Source: Gammaproteobacteria bacterium (GTDB lineage Bacteria > Pseudomonadota > Gammaproteobacteria > UBA4575). Taken from it: a stretch of 5,033 bases of DNA. Within the stretch, counting starts at the first letter, position 1. The number at the start of each line of letters is the position of its first letter. The DNA lies in NCBI GenBank assembly GCA_027297825.1, contig JAPUHH010000170.1, positions 1 through 5,033 of the forward strand, read 5' to 3'. The position numbers and the translations under genes were made by a program. Shown here in pieces: positions 1 to 5,033 of this stretch. The notes beneath the pieces were generated by a model. It was not told the DNA's origin and ran no database searches. It saw only the letters and a program-made list of their open reading frames with translations.

Positions 1-1199
1 GTCTATACGCTGGCGCGGCTGTTTTTGAACAATTTTTTGGAATAAATGTGTACGCATCAATTTTAATAATCTCCGTTATAACTGCTGTTTATACCGTTTT
101 AGGTGGTTTGAAAGCTGTCGTTGTCACAGAAACAATCCAAACGGTAATACTTTTACTCGGGGCAATGGCAGTAACTCTATTTGCGATATTTGCTTTACCG
201 GATCATGGCATACACTCATTCGCAGAATTTAAAGCGGCGCTAAAGCCAAACCAATTAAGTATGATTCACACTGATAATTCTTCCGGACTGGCATGGTATG
301 CTGTTTTATTGGGTTATCCTATTTTAGGTATATGGTATTGGTGCTCTGACCAAACCATTGTGCAAAGGGTTTTGGGAGCTAAAACAGAACGTGATGCTCA
401 ATTAGGACCATTGTTCGCGGGTCTGTTGAAGATCTTGCCTGTGTTTTTTCTCGTTTTGCCAGGTGTGATTGCTTATGTGCTTTTCAGAGATCAAATCGGC
501 AGTGATAGCAATCAAACCCTACCTGTTCTAATTAGTGAGCTAATACCAACAGGAATGAAAGGATTAATATCAGCAGGCTTGCTCGCTGCTTTAATGAGTA
601 CAATTGCTGCAGCTTTGAATAGTTCCGCGACCTTGGTAGCGGTTGACATTGTAAAACGAATCAAGCCGGACACAACGGACGAGAAGCAAATCAAAATCGG
701 TCGAATAAGCGCAATTGTTGTGATGATTCTGGCAATGGTTTGGTCAACACAAGGTGGCAGGTATACAAGTATTTTTGAAGCTATTAATGCGATTGCTGCC
801 CATTTAGCACCGCCTGTTTCTACAGTTTTTCTGTTGGGAGTTTTCTGGCGTCGAGGTACGAAAGAAGCGGCTTTAACTACACTTATTTTTGGATTTTCTC
901 TTGGTGCGATTGCGTTTGCTGTTGACTTACCTTTAATTGGCGACACAAAACTTATTACTAACGGCTGGGGAATTCCTTTCATGATGCAGGCATGGTGGTC
1001 TTTTTGTATCTGCGCATTTGTATATGTCATAGTGAGCCTTATGACTCCGAAGCCGGATGCTAAAAACCTTGACGGCCTTACATGGGAACATCCTTTACAA
1101 GTAATCAGGCATGGTAAACTAACAGGATTAACTGATCCACGCGTATTGGCAGGTCTGTTATTCGGATTGATGATAATTCTATATATCATACTTGGATAA
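1..1199 (+). CDS. Sodium/solute symporter, SGLT-like (SSS family), 5' end outside window
   Basis: This inner-membrane protein uses the sodium gradient to import a sugar, polyol or related solute. The frame is open to the left edge: the first complete codon is at base 3 and reads LYAGAAVFEQFFGIN before the GTG at 48. That GTG is therefore an internal valine, and roughly the first quarter of a usual 500-560 residue protein is missing. Counting the GTG codon as residue 1, the family hallmarks are GGLKAVVVTETIQ (19-31), YWCSDQTIVQR (97-107) and the helix from LISAGLLAALMSTIAAALNS (173-192). By comparison with vSGLT, Y97 and W98 match the inner gate pair, K128 matches the sugar-contacting lysine, and A181/S184/T185 match the Na2 sodium site. 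About ten hydrophobic helices remain, the last at 366-382, ending at the stop. The YWCxDQ form resembles sugar-transporting SGLTs, but the substrate is not determined. The dehydrogenase gene follows 30 bases later. Confidence 0.93.
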   Translation, partial: LYAGAAVFEQFFGINVYASILIISVITAVYTVLGGLKAVVVTETIQTVILLLGAMAVTLFAIFALPDHGIHSFAEFKAALKPNQLSMIHTDNSSGLAWYAVLLGYPILGIWYWCSDQTIVQRVLGAKTERDAQLGPLFAGLLKILPVFFLVLPGVIAYVLFRDQIGSDSNQTLPVLISELIPTGMKGLISAGLLAALMSTIAAALNSSATLVAVDIVKRIKPDTTDEKQIKIGRISAIVVMILAMVWSTQGGRYTSIFEAINAIAAHLAPPVSTVFLLGVFWRRGTKEAALTTLIFGFSLGAIAFAVDLPLIGDTKLITNGWGIPFMMQAWWSFCICAFVYVIVSLMTPKPDAKNLDGLTWEHPLQVIRHGKLTGLTDPRVLAGLLFGLMIILYIILG

Positions 1200-1214
1200 T
1201 TTGTTTTAATAACT

Positions 1215-1223
1215 GAGAGAGAG
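1215..1223 (+). promoter_or_regulatory. Purine-rich ribosome binding site of the zinc dehydrogenase
   Basis: The run GAGAGAGAG ends six bases before the ATG at 1230 and lies in the 30-base gap after the symporter stop. It is not a textbook AGGAGG, but position and purine content support the start. The gap shows no promoter or hairpin, so the gene is probably co-transcribed with the symporter. Confidence 0.5.
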
Positions 1224-1229
1224 AAAAAA

Positions 1230-2246
1230 ATGCGACAAGCAGTAATGACATCACCGGGTCAAATCGAATTTCGGGATGCCCCTGAACCTTCCCCCGGCCC
1301 GGGTGAAGTGCTGATGCGAATTAAACGTATTGGTGTTTGTGGTTCGGATGTGCATGTGTGGCATGGCAAACATCCTTATACAAGCTATCCTGTCGTGCAG
1401 GGACATGAATATTCGGCTATTATTGAAGCGGTCGGTGAAGGTATAAACAATCTAAAAATAGGTTCGAAAGCAACGGCTACACCACAATTAATTTGTGGTA
1501 AATGCGCGCCTTGCAAGCGCGGTGATTATCACATTTGTGATGTGCTCAAGGTTGAGGGATTTCAGGCACCCGGAACGGCTCAGGATTTGTTCGTCACAAC
1601 TGCCGACAAGGTTGTAACATTACCAGACTCATTTAGTTTCGAACAAGGCGCGCTAGTTGAACCTGTTTCTGTTGCTGTCCACTGTGTAAATCGCGTAGAT
1701 TTAGTTGCAGGCAAAAACGTGGTTGTATTTGGTGCGGGTCCAATAGGAAACTTGGTTGGTCAGGTTGCGAGGGCAAATGGTGCAAAAGTGTTGGTTACTG
1801 ATTTAAGCGATTTCCGTCTTGAAATAGCAAAAAAATGTGGTCTTGAAAATTGTTTCAATCCTCGAACAATTAGTCTTAAAGAAGCATCAGACAAGGTTTT
1901 TGAGAAGCAAGGTTTTGACATTGCCCTTGAATGCGTTGGCGTGGAAGCAACTATGACTGATGCCATTGAGAATGTAGAAAAAGGCGGCACAGTTGTGGTG
2001 GTCGGTGTTTTTGGTGACAAGCCTCGTATTGACCTTGGGCTCGTTCAGGATCGTGAATTAAAGTTAGTGGGAACCCTCATGTATAAGTACGAAGATTATC
2101 TCAAGGCAGTGGAGTTGATTGATTCCGGTAAGGTTAAAACTGAACCTCTATTTTCAAAACATTTTGACTTTGATCAATATGCCGAAGCCTATGATTTTAT
2201 CGATGAGCAAAGGGATAAAACCATGAAAGTTTTTATAGATCTCTGA
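1230..2246 (+). CDS. Zinc-dependent medium-chain dehydrogenase, sorbitol/threonine dehydrogenase-like
   Basis: This is a cytoplasmic NAD-linked dehydrogenase of the zinc-containing medium-chain family, expected to oxidise a secondary alcohol of a polyol, sugar or sugar acid to a ketone. The N-terminal GroES-like domain (about 1-150) has the catalytic zinc residues C37 (GVCGSD), H59 and E60 (GHE), plus E144 in ALVEP. The structural zinc lobe has all four cysteines, C89, C92, C95 and C103. The Rossmann domain has GAGPIG at 168-173, and D191 closes its second strand (VLVTD), which favours NAD over NADP. The 338 residues are about the usual 340-350 and nothing is truncated. Relatives include sorbitol dehydrogenase, threonine 3-dehydrogenase and the RspB/YjjN sugar-acid dehydrogenases. 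The kinase that follows 19 bases later fits a polyol-to-ketose step, but L-galactonate-type oxidation cannot be excluded. The family call is firm and the substrate is inferred. Confidence 0.93.
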   Translation: MRQAVMTSPGQIEFRDAPEPSPGPGEVLMRIKRIGVCGSDVHVWHGKHPYTSYPVVQGHEYSAIIEAVGEGINNLKIGSKATATPQLICGKCAPCKRGDYHICDVLKVEGFQAPGTAQDLFVTTADKVVTLPDSFSFEQGALVEPVSVAVHCVNRVDLVAGKNVVVFGAGPIGNLVGQVARANGAKVLVTDLSDFRLEIAKKCGLENCFNPRTISLKEASDKVFEKQGFDIALECVGVEATMTDAIENVEKGGTVVVVGVFGDKPRIDLGLVQDRELKLVGTLMYKYEDYLKAVELIDSGKVKTEPLFSKHFDFDQYAEAYDFIDEQRDKTMKVFIDL

Positions 2247-2247
2247 T

Positions 2248-2253
2248 AGGGAG
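2248..2253 (+). promoter_or_regulatory. Ribosome binding site of the sugar kinase
   Basis: AGGGAG starts one base after the dehydrogenase stop codon and lies 12 bases before the ATG at 2266. The spacing is slightly long. A ribosome finishing the dehydrogenase would cover this site, so some translational coupling is plausible. Confidence 0.5.
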
Positions 2254-2265
2254 TTTATTCACGAA

Positions 2266-3171
2266 ATGTTAAGCAACTCACATCACCATTGTGTTGTCGG
2301 TTTGGGAGAAATACTCTGGGACATGCTTCCCGAAGGCAAGCAGCTTGGCGGTGCTCCGGCAAACTTCGCATATCATGCCCAATCCCTGGGTGCAAAAAGT
2401 TTTGTGATTAGTTCCGTTGGGGATGACGAGCCAGGTCGTGAGATTTTTTCTGAACTTGACTTAGTAAGCTTGAACACCGAATATATTCAAATCAATAAAG
2501 AACATCCGACTGGTACAGTGGATGTAGTTTTGGATGAGACGGGCAAACCCGACTATATCATTCATGAAAATGTTGCATGGGACAGTATCTCCTTCACAGA
2601 GAATTTACAGAAGCTGGCGTCGCTTACAAATGCAGTTTGCTACGGAACACTGGCACAGAGAGCACAAAAATCAAGAGAAACTATCTTGAATTTTATAAAT
2701 GCTACACAACCTGGGTGTTGGCGTGTTTTCGATCTAAATCTAAGGCAATCTTATTTTGATCCTGAGATTATAAAGGAATCACTTTCATTATCAAATTGTC
2801 TTAAACTGAATGATGACGAATTACCGGAAATAGCAAAGGCGTGTGCAGTTTCAGGCACAGAAAACGATATTCTAATGGCTTTATTAAATAAATTCAAATT
2901 AAAAATAATTGCACTTACTAAAGGTGAAAAGGGTAGTTTATTATACTCAGGCGAAAAGGTTTTATTTCTAGAGACACCACATCTAGATGTAAAAGATACG
3001 GTAGGTGCAGGTGATGCTTTCACAGCTGCCTTGGTTGCGGGTTTATTAACAAACAGTCCGCTTGAAATAATCCATAGAAACGCGAATCGTTTGGCAGCCT
3101 ATGTTTGCACGCAGAGAGGGGCGACACCTAGGATAACCCCGGAGTTAAAACATAAATTAATGGCAGTATGA
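2266..3171 (+). CDS. PfkB-family carbohydrate kinase, fructokinase-like
   Basis: This is a cytoplasmic ATP-dependent sugar kinase of the ribokinase/PfkB family, most like fructokinases (fructose to fructose 6-phosphate). The start of the fold reads VGLGEILWDMLPEG (11-24), the fructokinase-type opening. It is followed by the sugar-binding motif GGAPANFA (28-35) and GDDEPGREI (52-60). DLNLRQSYFD (156-165) and KLNDDE (180-185) lie mid-protein, and TKGEKGS (218-224) is near the nucleotide site. The second PfkB signature is DTVGAGDAF (244-252), with the anion hole GAG and catalytic base D250. The 301 residues match the family and no motif is missing. The ATG at 2266 is the only reasonable start, about ten residues before the first strand. 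The upstream polyol-type dehydrogenase supports a ketose substrate. 2-keto-3-deoxygluconate kinases share the fold, but the N-terminal motif favours fructokinase. Confidence 0.92.
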   Translation: MLSNSHHHCVVGLGEILWDMLPEGKQLGGAPANFAYHAQSLGAKSFVISSVGDDEPGREIFSELDLVSLNTEYIQINKEHPTGTVDVVLDETGKPDYIIHENVAWDSISFTENLQKLASLTNAVCYGTLAQRAQKSRETILNFINATQPGCWRVFDLNLRQSYFDPEIIKESLSLSNCLKLNDDELPEIAKACAVSGTENDILMALLNKFKLKIIALTKGEKGSLLYSGEKVLFLETPHLDVKDTVGAGDAFTAALVAGLLTNSPLEIIHRNANRLAAYVCTQRGATPRITPELKHKLMAV

Positions 3172-3197
3172 ATTGGAAGAATGGGGTAAAAAAATGA
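3168..3197 (+). other. Nine-codon reading frame bridging kinase stop and dehydrogenase start
   Basis: An ATG at 3168 overlaps the kinase stop as ATGA and opens a frame encoding MNWKNGVKK. Its TGA (3195-3197) overlaps the ATG at 3194 of the next gene, again as ATGA. Stop-start overlaps of this kind can let ribosomes re-initiate and couple translation of neighbouring genes. There is no strong ribosome binding site before 3168, and the arrangement may be chance. The bases GGAAG (3175-3179) and GGGG (3183-3186) inside it more probably serve as the ribosome binding site of the downstream gene. Confidence 0.2.
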
Positions 3198-4363
3198 AAT
3201 CTTTTACATATTATCAACCCACAGAGATTCGCTATGGTGTAGGAAGATTGAATGAATTAGGTGAGATTGCTTTAAAATATGGGAAAAAATGCCTTTTGGT
3301 AACGACTCCCACTGGACCTGCCCGCGAACCAATGTATGACAGAGTTAAAAGCATTTTGAAAGACAGTGGTCTTGAGGTAGCACATTTTGACCAAGTTCAG
3401 CAAAACCCGACGACTGAAAATATTGCGGCCGGTGCAGAACTAGCAATTCATCACAATGCAGACGTTATAGTGGGCTTTGGTGGTGGTTCAAGTATGGATA
3501 GCGCCAAAGCCATTGCAGTTGAAGCAACCCATGAGGGCTCCTGTTGGGATTACCTTTATTACAAAAAACAACCCACAGATAAAACACTCCCCGTGATCGC
3601 TATAAGCACTACCTCGGGTACCGGCTCACAAGTAACTCAGGTTGCCGTAGTTACAAATACGAAAGAAAGAGATAAATCAGCGCTTTATAATTCGATAATT
3701 TATCCAAGAGTCTGTATTATTGATCCGGAATTGATGGTTACTGTTCCACAGCACATTACCGCCTCAACTGGATTTGATGCATTTTGCCACGCATTTGAAA
3801 GTATGCTGCATCCAAATTCTTCAGTTTATCTTGATTGTCTGGCACTTGACGCTATTAAGTTGGTCGCTGAGAATTTGCCCGTTGTATTGGATGATTTAAC
3901 TGACTTGGATGCAAGGGCACATCTCGCAGTTGCCGATACATTTGCTGGGTTGTGCATAGCAAATGCTGGAGTAACTTTACCTCATGGTGTCGGCATGGCA
4001 ATTAGTGGAATGTATCCGCACGTCATTCACGGCGAATCGCTTGCTATAATTTATCCAGCTTTTACTCGGTTTACTTACAAACATGCTGTAAAGCAGTTTG
4101 CAGCAGTTGCCAGAATATTTGATCCTTCCATCAATGGCCTCTCTGATGAGAAAGCTGCGGAAAAGTCATGTCAAATAATTGACGACTTCATCGAAAGAGT
4201 TGATATGAGAATTACTTTAAAAGATGCGAAAATGCCTGAAAAGGAAATTCCGGCTTTAGCCGAACAAAGTATGGTCTTACCTGATTATAAAGGCAATCCT
4301 CGTGTAGCCACTGAGAATGAAATGCTGGAATTGATCAAGCAGGCTTATTATGGATTGAATTAG
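3194..4363 (+). CDS. Iron-containing (group III) alcohol dehydrogenase
   Basis: This is a cytoplasmic NAD(P)-dependent dehydrogenase of the iron-activated family that includes FucO (lactaldehyde reductase) and 1,3-propanediol dehydrogenase. An in-frame TTG at 3173 would add MEEWGKK. The ATG at 3194 is preferred because MKSFTYYQPTEIRYG is the usual opening, GGGG (3183-3186) is well placed as a ribosome binding site, and the product is then 389 residues, normal for the family. The dinucleotide-binding domain has GFGGGSSMDSAK (94-105) and TTSGTGS (139-145). The metal ligands aligned to FucO are D195 and H199 (FDAFCHAFE), H264 (LPHG) and H279 (VIHG). The AHPLG histidine next to the FucO metal site is replaced by methionine (M268). 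The FucO residue D39, which excludes NADP, is T38 here, so cofactor choice is open. Gene order ties it to sugar or polyol catabolism, perhaps aldehyde reduction or a second alcohol oxidation. The substrate is unknown. Confidence 0.95.
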   Translation: MKSFTYYQPTEIRYGVGRLNELGEIALKYGKKCLLVTTPTGPAREPMYDRVKSILKDSGLEVAHFDQVQQNPTTENIAAGAELAIHHNADVIVGFGGGSSMDSAKAIAVEATHEGSCWDYLYYKKQPTDKTLPVIAISTTSGTGSQVTQVAVVTNTKERDKSALYNSIIYPRVCIIDPELMVTVPQHITASTGFDAFCHAFESMLHPNSSVYLDCLALDAIKLVAENLPVVLDDLTDLDARAHLAVADTFAGLCIANAGVTLPHGVGMAISGMYPHVIHGESLAIIYPAFTRFTYKHAVKQFAAVARIFDPSINGLSDEKAAEKSCQIIDDFIERVDMRITLKDAKMPEKEIPALAEQSMVLPDYKGNPRVATENEMLELIKQAYYGLN

Positions 4364-4659
4364 CTGCCACATTGGAGAAGTTCGAGAAAACGATTAAAAC
4401 TGAAATACTATGCAAAACAGATCCTGCGAAATGATTTTATGATATCTGAATTGGTTGCCTAGAAGAGATGACCGCCGGGGCTATACAGCGTCCGACAAGA
4501 ACAAATGGAGATGGAGGGACAGACGCTTACGTCGGGTCGTGGCTGAGCACATGATCAGTGCCACCGCTTTACTTTCAGCAGCTTGACTGAAGTTTTTCAA
4601 AAACGTACTGGCATCAAGATATTTTTGGAAAACAGAGAATTTATTCCTTTCAATAATAT

Positions 4660-4788
4660 GTTGGGGCGACGCAACTCCGCGCAATTTGCACGGATGTTCA
4701 GTTCGTACTCTAAGAACTGTGGCGTTTTCGAAGTTTAGCTAAGAAAGGCTGCTTTTGCTCGCTTTAGCAGATGCCGCGTCGCCCCAAC
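4660..4788. repeat. Perfect 13-bp inverted repeat bounding a 129-base segment
   Basis: GTTGGGGCGACGC at 4660-4672 is the exact reverse complement of GCGTCGCCCCAAC at 4776-4788. The match stops at once on the outer side and becomes patchy inside. Smaller inverted repeats lie within: CAGTTC/GAACTG (4699-4704 / 4714-4719), the 8-base palindrome TTAGCTAA (4735-4742) and GCTAA/TTAGC (4738-4742 / 4764-4768). No target duplication flanks the outer ends. It could be the body of an integron cassette, running from an R'-like GTTGGGG to an R''-like CCCCAAC, or a miniature inverted-repeat element. Confidence 0.75.
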
Positions 4789-4797
4789 GTGCCGCCG

Positions 4798-4816
4798 GTT
4801 GCTGAAAGCAGGCAAC
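4798..4816 (+). repeat. Small hairpin inside the attC-like region
   Basis: GTTG (4798-4801) pairs with CAAC (4813-4816) and CTG (4802-4804) with CAG (4809-4811), leaving G4812 bulged and an AAAG loop. No T run follows, so it is not a terminator. It competes with the outer stem for bases 4798-4801. Confidence 0.4.
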
Positions 4817-4876
4817 GAGCAATCGAAAACAGTCACCTGTGTTCATCAGCTCCGTTGCGCGTCACCAACAAGAGGA

Positions 4877-4941
4877 TTGAGCTTATAGGGGCGCAACCAA
4901 ATTGCAGGATGAAGCTCAAACTTAGCCCCTAAAGCTCATCC
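4877..4941 (+). repeat. Overlapping, mutually exclusive hairpins
   Basis: Three pairings share bases. The 14 bases 4879-4892 (GAGCTTATAGGGGC) pair with the 13 bases 4925-4937 (GCCCCTAAAGCTC), with one unpaired A. TTGAGCTT (4877-4884) pairs with AAGCTCAA (4912-4919). GGATGAAGCT (4907-4916) pairs with AGCTCATCC (4933-4941), again with one bulged A. They cannot all form at once. Single bulged bases in long stems are typical of folded attC strands, although here they lie in the central part and not at the L box. Confidence 0.55.
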
Positions 4942-5033
4942 GCCGGCACGTTAGGTGTACCTCAACATCTGTAAAACATTTACCGAAATATAATTAAAAT
5001 TGACGTGAATTGCAACGGATTTGTCTTTTCAGT

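Larger units (their letters stand above)
4782..4956 (+). other. Candidate integron attC-like recombination site
   Basis: The left end is CCCCAAC (4782-4788) and the right end GTTAGGT (4950-4956). Known attC sites begin RYYYAAC and end GTTRRRY; the right end fits exactly and the left differs only at its first base. The arms pair over 4786-4794 with 4944-4952 (AACGTGCCG/CGGCACGTT), then after a C/C mismatch over 4796-4798 with 4940-4942, then T/T mismatch, then 4800-4801 with 4937-4938. A five-base spacer (GTGCC/GGCAC) between R and L boxes is as expected. At 175 bases it is long for an attC. No integrase gene or cassette ORF is visible, so another palindromic element remains possible. Orientation is tentative. 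Confidence 0.42.
4364..5033 (+). other. Non-coding tail after the operon, no credible gene
   Basis: No convincing gene, tRNA or rRNA is seen in these 670 bases. From 4364 to about 4465 the sequence is AT-rich, with no hairpin-plus-T-run terminator behind the dehydrogenase. From about 4466 composition changes to alternating GC-rich and AT-rich stretches, with the motif CCGCCGG at 4472-4478, 4792-4798 and 4940-4946. From 4660 to 4956 the sequence is dominated by inverted repeats, described separately. The last ~75 bases are AT-rich with nothing assignable. The abrupt change in texture suggests accessory DNA beside the operon. Confidence 0.6.

Noticed and set aside
48..50. GTG as the start codon of the symporter
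   Set aside because: The frame is open upstream to the window edge and encodes the expected SSS sequence (LYAGAAVFEQFFGIN), so the GTG is an internal valine.
512..1189. 225-residue minus-strand frame opposite the symporter
   Set aside because: It is a shadow of the symporter, which has unmistakable family motifs on the + strand. The antisense product has no domain or start signal.
3173..3175. TTG as the start of the iron dehydrogenase
   Set aside because: The ATG seven codons later has a well-spaced GGGG ribosome binding site and gives the family's usual N-terminus.
4364..4465. Search for a rho-independent terminator after the operon
   Set aside because: No GC-rich stem followed by a T run was found. 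The stems from 4660 onward are about 300 bases away and also lack T runs.
4481..4684. 67-residue open frame on the minus strand
   Set aside because: It has no recognisable domain and no convincing ribosome binding site, and it runs across the boundary of the perfect inverted repeat. Its serine- and leucine-rich product looks like a random translation of non-coding DNA.
4547..4738. Plus-strand open frame with a stretch (FSSLTEVFQKRTGI) resembling the end of an AraC-type helix-turn-helix
   Set aside because: The likeness covers only about 14 residues, nothing before or after fits the family, and the frame lacks a supported start. It is most likely chance. A profile search with the AraC HTH model would decide.
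4989..4994. Perfect TATAAT as a promoter -10 box near the right edge
   Set aside because: No acceptable -35 box lies 16-18 bases upstream, the surroundings are AT-rich enough for a chance match, and no gene start is visible before the window ends.

Overview
The window is the end of a sugar or polyol catabolic operon followed by a non-coding, repeat-rich tail. All four genes are on the + strand and tightly packed: a sodium/solute symporter of the SGLT type that enters from beyond the left edge, a zinc-dependent medium-chain dehydrogenase (1230-2246), a PfkB-family sugar kinase of fructokinase type (2266-3171), and an iron-dependent (group III) alcohol dehydrogenase (most likely 3194-4363). The gaps are 30, 19 and 22 bases, with no room for internal promoters or terminators, so I infer one transcript. 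The operon promoter and any regulator lie outside the window.

The genes fit one scheme: sodium-driven uptake of a sugar or sugar alcohol, NAD-linked oxidation of a hydroxyl to a ketone by the zinc enzyme, and phosphorylation of the resulting ketose by the kinase for entry to glycolysis. Sorbitol or mannitol to fructose to fructose 6-phosphate is the simplest reading, but the sequence does not fix the substrate. The iron alcohol dehydrogenase would act on a further alcohol or aldehyde, or reoxidise the cofactor. This is inference from family membership and gene order.

From 4364 to the right edge (670 bases) I find no credible gene. The last ~370 bases are rich in inverted repeats and in places much richer in G+C than the operon. 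The main structures are a perfect 13-bp inverted repeat (4660-4672 / 4776-4788) and, sharing its right arm, an imperfect palindrome from 4782 to 4956 whose ends resemble the R'' and R' boxes of an integron attC site (CCCCAAC ... GTTAGGT). Together they look like a promoterless, geneless integron cassette or a small non-autonomous element next to the operon. No integrase or transposase is in view.

The organism cannot be named with confidence. Coding composition is moderately AT-rich and starts carry purine-rich ribosome binding sites. An SGLT-like transporter with sugar dehydrogenases is common in free-living, often aquatic, heterotrophic bacteria (for example the Bacteroidota/Chlorobiota/Planctomycetota range), but this is only a suggestion.
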